Below are positions 1-6,872 of a stretch of 34,229 nucleotides of DNA, piece after piece. Origin of the DNA: an uncultured Pelagibacteraceae bacterium (GTDB lineage Bacteria; Pseudomonadota; Alphaproteobacteria; Pelagibacterales; Pelagibacteraceae). Every line of letters starts with the position of its first letter. Position 1 is the stretch's first letter. A model generated the notes under the pieces. The model did not search any database. It was not told the origin of the DNA and saw only the letters and a program-made list of their open reading frames with translations. A program made the position numbers and the translations under genes. The stretch is from contig CACEHR010000010.1 in assembly GCA_902559395.1 (NCBI GenBank), forward strand, positions 1 to 34,229. Reading direction: 5' to 3'.

Positions 1-12
1 TTAATTAAAGAA

Positions 13-41
13 TTGACATAACTTATAGAAAAAAATAAAAA
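13..41 (+). promoter_or_regulatory. Candidate promoter for the lysine-rich peptide gene
   Basis: A perfect -35 hexamer TTGACA lies at 13-18, and 17 bases downstream is a weak -10 (TAAAAA, 36-41). The -35 is convincing. The -10 is ambiguous in such A-rich DNA; TATGTT at 42-47 is an alternative but the spacing is too long. It would drive the short gene at 94. Confidence 0.4.
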
Positions 42-52
42 TATGTTAATAG

Positions 53-69
53 CGAATCAATTTGATTCG
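53..69. promoter_or_regulatory. Inverted repeat between promoter and start of the lysine-rich peptide gene
   Basis: CGAATCA (53-59) and TGATTCG (63-69) are perfect 7-base inverted arms around a 3-base centre. The pairing extends two more steps with one G-U pair (51-71). It sits downstream of the putative promoter and upstream of the ribosome binding site, so it could be an operator or a hairpin in the 5' untranslated RNA. It lacks a following T run, so it is not a convincing terminator. Confidence 0.4.
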
Positions 70-93
70 TTTAACTAAAAAAGGGAGCTAAAG

Positions 94-186
94 ATGCCTA
101 AGAAAAGAAAAAAAGCGGCAAAGAAAACTAAGAAAAAAGCTAAGAAAAAAGCTAAGAAAAAAGCAAAAAAAAGAAGAAGAAAATAA
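94..186 (+). CDS. 30-residue lysine/arginine-rich basic peptide
   Basis: A short open frame of 30 codons starts at ATG 94, with a good ribosome binding site (GGGAG, 83-87). By hand count 18 of 30 residues are Lys and 4 are Arg; the rest are mostly Ala. The body is a repeat of the type AKKK, encoded by three tandem 12-base units (130-165), and it ends in an arginine run. There is no hydrophobic core, so the peptide is presumably disordered and binds nucleic acid by charge, like histone H1 tails or AlgP/HctB-type repeats. That function is inference. Signs that it is real: promoter-like -35, ribosome binding site, clean start and stop, and a terminator directly downstream. The converging gene encodes CarD, whose N-terminus has a similar composition. 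A basic ribosomal peptide (Thx-like) is an alternative, but I see no specific match. Confidence 0.72.
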   Translation: MPKKRKKAAKKTKKKAKKKAKKKAKKRRRK

Positions 187-203
187 TAACTTAGTATTCT
201 TTA

Positions 204-248
204 CAAAAAACGCTTCTCATTACAGTTTGTGTGAGAGGCGTTTTTTTT
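204..248. terminator. Bidirectional rho-independent terminator
   Basis: Ten-base stem arms 211-220 and 231-240 pair fully (two G-U pairs) around a 10-base loop. An A run at 205-210 and a T run at 241-248 flank the stem, so either strand yields a stem followed by U residues. It lies between the basic peptide gene (+) and carD (-), and the T run overlaps the carD stop codon. Confidence 0.88.
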
Positions 249-1149
249 ATTCGTCAATCGGTTCGTCGTTATCAGAAATTGGCTCGTCTACAGGTAGTTC
301 ACTAGTTGCGGTTTTTGCAGCTGTTACTGGCTGAGGCTGAGGCTGCCCACCCAAATTTCTTTTTAGCGCTTTATCTAATTTTTTTTGAGTATCTTCTAAA
401 GATACATTCAAAACAATCTGAAATTCAGACAGAATTCTTTCATAAGCTTTTTCAAATAATTGTCTTTCACTATAAGACTGGTCAACCATAAGGTCATCAC
501 CCTTGTTTAAATCTCTAACTACCTCAGCTAATTCATATATTTTTCCAGAAGATATTTTAGCTTCATATTCTTGTGCTCTTCTACTCCACATTGATCTTTT
601 AATTTTTGGTTTACTTTTTAATATTGAAATACATTTATTAACCTGATTGATAGTTGCTAAAGGCCTCAAGTGGGACTGCTTGTTTACAGGTACCATTCCA
701 TTAGCTTTATCTTTTTCAAATTTAATAACATATGTCTCAACATCAATTCCACCAATATTAATTTTTTTAAATTCAGTAATTTGGCCTACTCCATGTTTTG
801 GATAAACAACGTGATCTTTAATTTTATAATCTCTTTTTTCGGTTTCTTGTTTTTTAACTTTTTTTATTTCAGGTTTAACTTCATTAGTTTTTGAAATTCT
901 TAAATTATCTACTTTTGCTTCACTAGTTGTTTCTGCAACTTTAACAGTTTTTTTTATTTTATTTGTTTTAGATGAAACTTTTTTAGTAACTTTTTTGACT
1001 TTTTTTGAAATTATTTTTTTTGCTTTTTTATCTTTTACAGTTTTTTTTGCTTTTACTGCCTTCTTTTTAGAAACTTTTTTTTTCACTTTGTTATCTTTTT
1101 TACCTTTAAAGATTTTCTTTAAAATATTTTTCGTACTTATTTTGCTCAT
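247..1149 (-). CDS. carD: CarD-family transcriptional regulator with a lysine-rich N-terminal tail
   Basis: CarD proteins bind RNA polymerase beta and stabilise the open promoter complex. The CarD domain spans about residues 108-262 of the 300-residue product: the RNA polymerase-interaction half has the motif VVYPKHGVG (about 114-122), and the helical DNA-binding half has the conserved Trp in the motif [10 protein letters not shown] (about 187-196). Ahead of it is an unusual tail of roughly 100 residues made of KK, KKK and KxKK clusters with Ser/Thr/Val. After it comes a Pro-Gln, then acidic, C-terminal tail. Most CarD proteins are only about 160-200 residues. I chose ATG at 1149; a GTG at 1191 in the same frame would add 14 residues. 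Neither start has a clear ribosome binding site. Either start overlaps the 3' end of the ferredoxin gene (44 bases with mine). It is the last gene of the helicase-terB-fdxA-carD operon. Confidence 0.9.
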   Translation of the reverse strand: MSKISTKNILKKIFKGKKDNKVKKKVSKKKAVKAKKTVKDKKAKKIISKKVKKVTKKVSSKTNKIKKTVKVAETTSEAKVDNLRISKTNEVKPEIKKVKKQETEKRDYKIKDHVVYPKHGVGQITEFKKINIGGIDVETYVIKFEKDKANGMVPVNKQSHLRPLATINQVNKCISILKSKPKIKRSMWSRRAQEYEAKISSGKIYELAEVVRDLNKGDDLMVDQSYSERQLFEKAYERILSEFQIVLNVSLEDTQKKLDKALKRNLGGQPQPQPVTAAKTATSELPVDEPISDNDEPIDE

Positions 1150-1432
1150 TTTTAAATTTTTCGTGATCCGTTGGTGGATCTTTTTTTTCACTTATGTTCG
1201 GCCAGATTTCAGAATATTTTTTGTTGATCTCTAACCATTTTTCACTTCCAGGTTCAGTGTCTGCTTTTATGGCATCGACAGGACATTCTGGCTCGCAAAC
1301 GCCACAATCTATACACTCATCGGGTTTAATTACAAGCATATTTTTACCTTCGTAAAAGCAATCAACTGGGCAGACATCAACACAGTCTGTTAGTTTGCAC
1401 TTAATACAATTGTCGTTAACGATATATGTCAT
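1106..1432 (-). CDS. fdxA: Seven-iron ferredoxin, FdxA type
   Basis: A soluble [3Fe-4S]/[4Fe-4S] electron carrier of 108 residues, the normal length for the alphaproteobacterial FdxA family. Cluster cysteines are visible at residues 9, 12, 17, 21 and 25 (motif [17 protein letters not shown]) and at 40, 43, 46 and 50 (motif [12 protein letters not shown]), the Azotobacter ferredoxin I pattern. The typical C-terminal extension, ending near KYFKENL, is present, so the overlap with the carD start is real and not due to a mis-called stop. It overlaps the upstream TerB-like gene by 4 bases (ATGA), which suggests translational coupling. The redox partner cannot be told from this window. Confidence 0.95.
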   Translation of the reverse strand: MTYIVNDNCIKCKLTDCVDVCPVDCFYEGKNMLVIKPDECIDCGVCEPECPVDAIKADTEPGSEKWLEINKKYSEIWPNISEKKDPPTDHEKFKNEQNKYEKYFKENL

Positions 1433-1839
1433 TTTGAATTTTGTTTAATTTTTTCTTTAATATCGCCCATTGTTTTGTTGTCAATATAAAGTAATCCCGC
1501 AAGTCGTCTCATTAAATTAGTTTCGTATATATCAGCATCATTGTTTGAGTAAATGATAGACCATAATGCCTCTACGATTTTAATTTTGTATTCTTCAGGT
1601 AAATTTTTTACTTCTCTAGTAAAATCTAAAATTTGATTTGAGCTTTCTTCAATTATTTTTGCTTCTTCAACTGTTTTAGAAATATTTTTATCTTCTAAAC
1701 CAAGTTCATTAAGTGTTTTTTTTATAATTTCTTCCTCTTTGTCCGTATATTTCTCATCTATTTTAGCAGCATGAATTAATAAAGCGCAAACTTTTGTAAG
1801 AAAATTATTGTTTTTAATTTCTTCTTTTTTAAAAAACAT
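1429..1839 (-). CDS. TerB-like alpha-helical protein
   Basis: A 136-residue, all-helical, acidic cytoplasmic protein. The N-terminal part has the TerB signature: an AAKID motif at about residues 24-28 followed by an acidic EEEII turn. A second half repeats the idea ([18 protein letters not shown]), consistent with the TerB metal-binding fold named after tellurite-resistance proteins. In related alphaproteobacteria I recall an S4 RNA-binding protein gene between the helicase and ferredoxin genes; here this TerB-like gene fills that slot. It starts one base after the helicase stop, so the two are co-transcribed. Cellular function is unknown; tellurite resistance should not be inferred from the family name. 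Confidence 0.8.
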   Translation of the reverse strand: MFFKKEEIKNNNFLTKVCALLIHAAKIDEKYTDKEEEIIKKTLNELGLEDKNISKTVEEAKIIEESSNQILDFTREVKNLPEEYKIKIVEALWSIIYSNNDADIYETNLMRRLAGLLYIDNKTMGDIKEKIKQNSK

Positions 1840-1840
1840 T

Positions 1841-4321
1841 TTAACTTAAATTTAAATTCTTTAATATTTTAAATGGATTTTCATTTGAGATCTTCTTTGT
1901 AGTAATTTTTTTAAATTTTTTATTAGGACTATATTTAAAAAATGTTTCATTTTCTTTTTCAAATATTTTATAATTCATTTTCTGAAGTAATTTTTTGAAA
2001 TTATCTTTACTACATCCTAAAAGATTTAACATTTCTGGAACTAATTTTATTTCAGAATTTTCTTTTGAACTAGAATTTATTATTAACACAAATAATCTTT
2101 CTAAAATATCAATTCTTACAAAAAAATTATCAAATCTTTCAAATCCACACAAAAGCATAAAGTTTTTATTTTTTATTTCTTTATCGTCTAAAAAATTCAA
2201 ACCAAAGGTAGGTGGTTTTAAATTATGAAATTTTTGATAAAAATTTTTCCATAATAAAGTTCGCAAAGATACGGCTTCTGGTTTAATTAATTGATAAAGG
2301 AAAACATGGTATCTTCCAAACTTTACTCCTAAGTCTCTAAGAATTTTTCTTTCATTTTGTTCTAAGTTTTTTAGATACTCAGAAACTTGATCCCTTTTTA
2401 ATACCCCATTGTTTTCATAGAGTTGGTATGCCAGTGCTTTAATTGATGAATTGTTTTCTTTTATATTTTTTAAATCAATTAAACTTTTAAGCACATTATT
2501 TATTTTTATGTGTAACCATTTGTTAATGTAATCGTTCAATTTTTGTTTAGTATTTTGTTCAATGACATCGTCAACGATTAAATCAAAATTAGGATTTAAA
2601 TAGTCACTACCAGTTGTTAATTTGGCAACTGGAAAATCATTCCAGTAAATTTTAAAGTCTTCATTCAAATTTATTAATCCTGTATCAATAATTGATTGAA
2701 CACGTTTTTCTAATTCTGGACCAATGGTTTGTCTTGCAGCTTTTTTTAAAGATTTAATATCTGTTTCTAAAGCACCTTTTTTTAGATCTAGTTCTAATTT
2801 TAGTCCTTTTATCTTTCCAATAAATTGATCATCAATTTTAACATCGTTGTTTTCTAAAATTTCGGTTTTAAATTCCATATCCTGTTTTAAACCTCTAGCG
2901 AGTACACTTGCTCTTTTGTCAATAAAAGTTTTAGTAAGTTCTTCATGCAATCTATCTGAAAGTCTATCTTCCAAGTGTTTAGTTTTTTCAATCCAATAAA
3001 TTTGATTTTCTACCCAATTATTTTTATTCGAAACATATGACCAAGTTCTGACATTTGCAATTCTATTTGACAAAGAATCTACATTTCCTTCTAATTTATC
3101 AAGCTTCATGAGCTGTAATCTCATATAGTCTTCAGAAATTAGTCCTTTTTTGCTGGTTAAAAATTTAAATACATTTCCAATAACCTCAAAATGATTTCCG
3201 TAAGTTTTTTTTACAAAATCAGGTATTTGGCAACATTCCCATAAAAGCATTAAAGTTTTCTTATCAAATTCTATATTTAAAATTCTTTGATCTTTTAAAA
3301 AATATTTTAGAGCTTTTTCGTCCTCACATTCATGAATTTTTCTTAGCCATTCCACTTGAGGTTTTTCCTCTAAACTTTTGATCAAATTAATTGGATTGTT
3401 GAAATTAAGATTTGAATTTCTCCAAAACAAAGTTCTAATTTCCTCAAATTTATGATTTTCTAATAATTCTACCTCTTCTGGAGATATTTCTTTACAATCT
3501 CCAGTAATACCGAAACTACCATCGTTAAGGTACCTGCCAGCTCTACCTGCTATTTGACCTATTTCAGATAGATTTAATCTTCTTAATTTTTTTCCATCAA
3601 ATTTCTTAACATTGGAAAAATAAACAAAATCTAAATCCATATTTATTCCCATTCCAATTGCATCTGTTGCAACTAAAAAATCGACATCCCCAGATTGATA
3701 TAATTCAACTTGAGCGTTTCTTGTTTTTGGACTTAGTGATCCCATTACAATAGCAGCACCACCCTTTTGTCTTCTTATTAATTCAGCAATGGCATAAACC
3801 TCCTCTGCTGAAAATGCAATGATTGCTGTTTTTCTGTCTATTCTTGATATTTTTTTATGACCAGTGTAGGTAAGTTTAGATAGTCTTTCTCTGTTTATAA
3901 ATTCAATGTCTCCATTCAATTTCGAGATGATATTTTTAATGGTACTTGAACCCATCAGCATTGTAAGTTTTTCTCCCCTCATATTTAAAAGTCTATCAGT
4001 AAAAATATGACCTCTTTCATGATCAGCACACATTTGAATTTCATCCACACCAACAAACTCTAGATGTTTGTCAATTGGCATAGACTCCACTGTACATAAA
4101 AAATATTTAGCATTAGATGGAATGATTTTTTCCTCACCAGTTATTAATGCAACCTTATCTAAACTTATTTTCTTGATTACTTTGTCATATACTTCTCTTG
4201 CTAACAATCTAAGTGGAAATCCGATCATTCCACTCTCAAAAGAAAGCATGGTTTCTATAGCAAGATGGGTTTTGCCTGTATTAGTAGGACCAAGAACAGC
4301 TGTAATTTTATTTTTAGTCAT
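1841..4321 (-). CDS. Suv3-like superfamily 2 RNA helicase
   Basis: An 826-residue ATP-dependent helicase of the SUPV3L1/Suv3 family (mitochondrial RNA-degradosome helicase and its alphaproteobacterial relatives). Visible motifs: Walker A GPTNTGKT (residues 11-18), DEIQ box (93-96), TGEE (61-64), GSS motif III (124-126), ATDAIGMG (218-225) and QIAGRAGR (256-263). The helicase core therefore ends near residue 270, followed by a long helical Suv3-type C-terminal region. The last about 40 residues are lysine-rich. Gene order helicase, (small protein), ferredoxin, carD is familiar from alphaproteobacteria. By homology the expected role is 3'-5' unwinding of structured RNA for decay; no exonuclease gene is present in the window. 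It is the first gene of its operon, divergent from the aminotransferase gene. Confidence 0.92.
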   Translation of the reverse strand: MTKNKITAVLGPTNTGKTHLAIETMLSFESGMIGFPLRLLAREVYDKVIKKISLDKVALITGEEKIIPSNAKYFLCTVESMPIDKHLEFVGVDEIQMCADHERGHIFTDRLLNMRGEKLTMLMGSSTIKNIISKLNGDIEFINRERLSKLTYTGHKKISRIDRKTAIIAFSAEEVYAIAELIRRQKGGAAIVMGSLSPKTRNAQVELYQSGDVDFLVATDAIGMGINMDLDFVYFSNVKKFDGKKLRRLNLSEIGQIAGRAGRYLNDGSFGITGDCKEISPEEVELLENHKFEEIRTLFWRNSNLNFNNPINLIKSLEEKPQVEWLRKIHECEDEKALKYFLKDQRILNIEFDKKTLMLLWECCQIPDFVKKTYGNHFEVIGNVFKFLTSKKGLISEDYMRLQLMKLDKLEGNVDSLSNRIANVRTWSYVSNKNNWVENQIYWIEKTKHLEDRLSDRLHEELTKTFIDKRASVLARGLKQDMEFKTEILENNDVKIDDQFIGKIKGLKLELDLKKGALETDIKSLKKAARQTIGPELEKRVQSIIDTGLINLNEDFKIYWNDFPVAKLTTGSDYLNPNFDLIVDDVIEQNTKQKLNDYINKWLHIKINNVLKSLIDLKNIKENNSSIKALAYQLYENNGVLKRDQVSEYLKNLEQNERKILRDLGVKFGRYHVFLYQLIKPEAVSLRTLLWKNFYQKFHNLKPPTFGLNFLDDKEIKNKNFMLLCGFERFDNFFVRIDILERLFVLIINSSSKENSEIKLVPEMLNLLGCSKDNFKKLLQKMNYKIFEKENETFFKYSPNKKFKKITTKKISNENPFKILKNLNLS

Positions 4322-4433
4322 TTCTATCTTTTGTGCTTCTTTTTTTTTACCTACCAGATATTGTTACTGCTAAAGAACAAAAATAGACTAAAACATGACC
4401 GAATCGGAGGGTAAAAAGTTCTCATTTTCTTTT

Positions 4434-4476
4434 TTAAACTTAGTGAGATTATCATAAATAAGTTTAATCCTATAAT
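4434..4476 (+). promoter_or_regulatory. Candidate promoter and inverted repeat upstream of the aminotransferase
   Basis: A perfect -10 TATAAT lies at 4471-4476, so transcription would begin about 8 bases before the ATG at 4491. Just upstream are perfect 9-base inverted arms TTAAACTTA (4434-4442) and TAAGTTTAA (4459-4467), 16 bases apart, covering the place of the -35. The arms are all A/T except one pair, so chance is possible. The rest of 4322-4490 holds no gene I can support. Confidence 0.42.
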
Positions 4477-4490
4477 AATAAAATAATTTA

Positions 4491-5717
4491 ATGTTAAAAA
4501 AATTAGTTAAAAATTTAAAGCCATCTTCTACTCTTTTAATTAACGAAACTTCTAAAAAATTAGAAGATCAAGGTAAGAAAATTTTCAAATTTGGTTTTGG
4601 ACAATCCCCATTTAAAGTACCTGAAGATGTAGTCGAAGAATTAAAAAATAATGCTTATCAAAATAAATACTTACCTATGCAGGGTCTTGAGGAATTAAGA
4701 GAGTCTGTAGCAAAATACTCATCTAAAAAGAAAAATTATAATTATAAAGCGCACAATGTAATAATTGGACCGGGATCTAAAGAATTAATGTTTTTATTAC
4801 ATGTAATATTTGATGGTGAAATTATATTGCCAGCACCTAGTTGGGTTTCATATGCACCACAAGCTATTTTAGGGAGAAATAAAATTCAAATTCTTCAAAC
4901 AGAAAGAGAGAACAATTGGTTTCCTTCTGGAGAACAAATTGAGAAAGTAATTACAAAAGATATAAATAAAAATTATTTATTATTTTTAAATTCACCGAAT
5001 AATCCCTCTGGGCAGGTTTGTGACAAACTAGAAGAAATTTCAGAAATTGCCAAAAAGTATAATCTTATAATTTTATCAGATGAAATATATTCAGAATTAA
5101 CATTTTCAAAAAATTTCAAATCTATCTCAAGCTATTGTCCTGAAAAAACTATTATTAGTACAGGACTTAGTAAATGGTGTGGTGCTGGGGGATGGAGACT
5201 TGGTTATTTTATAATTCCAGATGAACTGAATAACATAAAAAATATGATCAATGTATTAGCTAGTGAAACTTTTTCTGCTGTGAGTGCACCTATTCAGTAT
5301 GCAGCAATCAAAGCTTACGAAAATGATCATTCAAATTATATTACAAAATCAATAAATATTTTAAATGCAGTTGGTAAATATGTTTTTTTAAATTTAAAAT
5401 CAAATAAGGTATTGATTAATGAGCCTCAGGGGGGGTTTTATTTGATGCCAGAATTTTTAAACAACAAATTTAAAACTTCATCAGAAATGTGTAGCGATAT
5501 ATTAAATAGTACTGGAGTTGCTTTATTACCAGGTTCTGATTTTGGATTTAATCCAGATAAAATGTTAGCAAGGTTAAGTTTTACAGATTTTGATGGACAA
5601 GAGTTTATGAAAAATATTGATGAAAATAGAAAAATTGATGAAAATTTAATTAATAAGTTTGCACCAAAAGTAGTGGAAGGTGTTAATAAGCTTAAGAATT
5701 GGTCAGAAAACTTATAA
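4491..5717 (+). CDS. PLP-dependent class I/II aminotransferase
   Basis: A 408-residue fold-type I aminotransferase, close in layout to aspartate/aromatic aminotransferases. The substrate-side motif NSPNNPSG is at 167-174. D197 and Y200 in SDEIY contact the cofactor. The internal aldimine lysine is K228 in STGLSKW, followed by GGWRLGY (233-239) with the phosphate-contacting Arg. The C-terminal LLPGSDFG...ARLSF carries the carboxylate-binding Arg. It has no signal peptide and is cytoplasmic. The precise amino acid donor cannot be decided from motifs; aspartate is the commonest choice, but alanine or another amino acid is possible. Its start lacks a ribosome binding site and lies close to a perfect -10, suggesting a near-leaderless message. 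Confidence 0.9.
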   Translation: MLKKLVKNLKPSSTLLINETSKKLEDQGKKIFKFGFGQSPFKVPEDVVEELKNNAYQNKYLPMQGLEELRESVAKYSSKKKNYNYKAHNVIIGPGSKELMFLLHVIFDGEIILPAPSWVSYAPQAILGRNKIQILQTERENNWFPSGEQIEKVITKDINKNYLLFLNSPNNPSGQVCDKLEEISEIAKKYNLIILSDEIYSELTFSKNFKSISSYCPEKTIISTGLSKWCGAGGWRLGYFIIPDELNNIKNMINVLASETFSAVSAPIQYAAIKAYENDHSNYITKSINILNAVGKYVFLNLKSNKVLINEPQGGFYLMPEFLNNKFKTSSEMCSDILNSTGVALLPGSDFGFNPDKMLARLSFTDFDGQEFMKNIDENRKIDENLINKFAPKVVEGVNKLKNWSENL

Positions 5718-5746
5718 AATCACTCTGTACACCTATTATTATTTTT

Positions 5747-5755
5747 TGTTAGAAT
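5747..5755 (+). promoter_or_regulatory. Candidate extended -10 promoter for the TRAP transporter receptor
   Basis: TGTTAGAAT at 5747-5755 fits the extended -10 pattern TGnTATAAT with one mismatch. The start would fall near 5762, giving a leader of about 35 bases that includes the strong ribosome binding site GAGGGG (5785-5790). No clear -35 is seen, as is usual for extended -10 promoters. Confidence 0.38.
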
Positions 5756-5796
5756 AAATTTATAAAAATAACGACATATAAATAGAGGGGTAAATA

Positions 5797-6801
5797 ATGA
5801 AAAAAATAATCACATCTCTATCAAGTGCTTTACTGATTTTATTTGCATCACTGTCTTTAACGACTGTTGCTAAATCAGCAGAGTTCTTTACGATAGGAAC
5901 AGGCGGACCTACAGGAGTATATTTCCAAACAGGAAACGCTATATGTAAAATGTTGCACAAATCAGCAATTAGCGCTGAACATGGTAGAAAAAAAGGTACA
6001 GCTAAAGCTTATAGATGTACTGCTCCATCAACTGGTGGATCTAACTATAATATCGGTCAGATAGCAGCTGGAGAATTCCAATTTGGTGTAGCACAATCAG
6101 ACTGGCAGTATCATGCTGTTAATGGATCTAGTAAATGGGAAGGAAAACAATTTAGCAATTTAAGAGCAGTGTTTTCAGTTCACAATGAGCCTTTTCAAAT
6201 TTGGGCTAGAAAAAAAGCAAAAATTAAAGATTTTGCTGGATTAAAAGGAAAAGTAGTTAACATCGGTAATCCTGGCTCAGGTCAAAGAGGAACTATGGAA
6301 GAACTGATGAAAGCAATGGGTGTTGATAATAGTTTCTTTAAATCAACAACTGAACTTACTTCTTCTGAACAAGTTAAAGCTCTATGTGATGGAAAAATAG
6401 ATGCATTTGGTTATTCTGTTGGATTTCCAAATGGTGCCATGGAACAAGCAGCAACTTGTGCAGCTAAAGCGTCTCCAATCAATTTAACAGGTTCTGAAGT
6501 TCAAGGTTTAATTAATGGTGCTGACTATTATGCACAGGCAGTAATACCTAAAGGAACTTATACAGGTCAGAAAAAAGATGCTACAACTTTTGGCGTAAAA
6601 GCTACTGTTGTTACTTCTGCAGATGTTTCTGAAGAGCTTGTTTATTTAGTTACAAAAGCTGTGATGGAAAATTTTGATGATTTCAAAAAACAACATCCAG
6701 CATTTGGATTCTTGGAAAAGAAAAACATGATTAAAGATGGTTTATCTGCTCCATTACATCCAGGAGCAATAAAATACTATAAAGAAGCTGGGTTAATGTA
6801 A
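5797..6801 (+). CDS. TRAP transporter solute receptor, TAXI family (periplasmic)
   Basis: A 334-residue periplasmic binding protein. The N-terminus is a clear signal peptide: KK, then a hydrophobic stretch to about residue 22, and an AKSA cleavage site after residue 28. The mature start, FFTIGTGGPTGVYFQTGNAIC, is the hallmark of TAXI receptors. Further typical segments are GGSNYNIGQIAAGEFQFGVAQSD and VVNIGNPGSGQRGTMEELM, each cut here only for description. The gene has the best ribosome binding site in the window (GAGGGG, 7 bases before ATG), consistent with a highly expressed receptor. The permease gene follows after a hairpin. Characterised TAXI receptors bind glutamate, pyroglutamate or 2-oxoglutarate-like acids; the substrate here is not known. 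Confidence 0.95.
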   Translation: MKKIITSLSSALLILFASLSLTTVAKSAEFFTIGTGGPTGVYFQTGNAICKMLHKSAISAEHGRKKGTAKAYRCTAPSTGGSNYNIGQIAAGEFQFGVAQSDWQYHAVNGSSKWEGKQFSNLRAVFSVHNEPFQIWARKKAKIKDFAGLKGKVVNIGNPGSGQRGTMEELMKAMGVDNSFFKSTTELTSSEQVKALCDGKIDAFGYSVGFPNGAMEQAATCAAKASPINLTGSEVQGLINGADYYAQAVIPKGTYTGQKKDATTFGVKATVVTSADVSEELVYLVTKAVMENFDDFKKQHPAFGFLEKKNMIKDGLSAPLHPGAIKYYKEAGLM

Positions 6802-6820
6802 TCCAATTTTTATTAATTAA

Positions 6821-6854
6821 AAAGGCCTGGTAATTTTTACCGGGCCTTTTTTTT
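6821..6854 (+). terminator. Intercistronic terminator/attenuator hairpin
   Basis: A 13-base stem (6821-6833 with 6837-6849, one G-U pair) with a 3-base loop is followed by a T run to 6854. It has all the marks of a strong rho-independent terminator, yet lies between the receptor and permease of the same transporter. It probably allows partial read-through or protects the receptor message 3' end, giving more receptor than permease. Confidence 0.88.
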
Positions 6855-6872
6855 ATGGTATGAATAATTTTA

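Noticed and set aside
670..1234. Open frames on the + strand opposite carD (670-894, 995-1234), rich in Phe, Ile and Asn
   Set aside because: They are the antisense of lysine-rich codons (AAA/AAG read as TTT/CTT). CarD and the ferredoxin on the other strand are clear families.
1429..1839. TerB-like gene taken as tellurite resistance
   Set aside because: Only the fold is shared; no other ter genes are present, and the operon is about RNA, redox and transcription proteins.
4394..4456. Possible 20-codon open frame on the + strand in the helicase-aminotransferase gap
   Set aside because: No ribosome binding site, no recognisable features, and too short; it overlaps the inverted repeat and promoter region.
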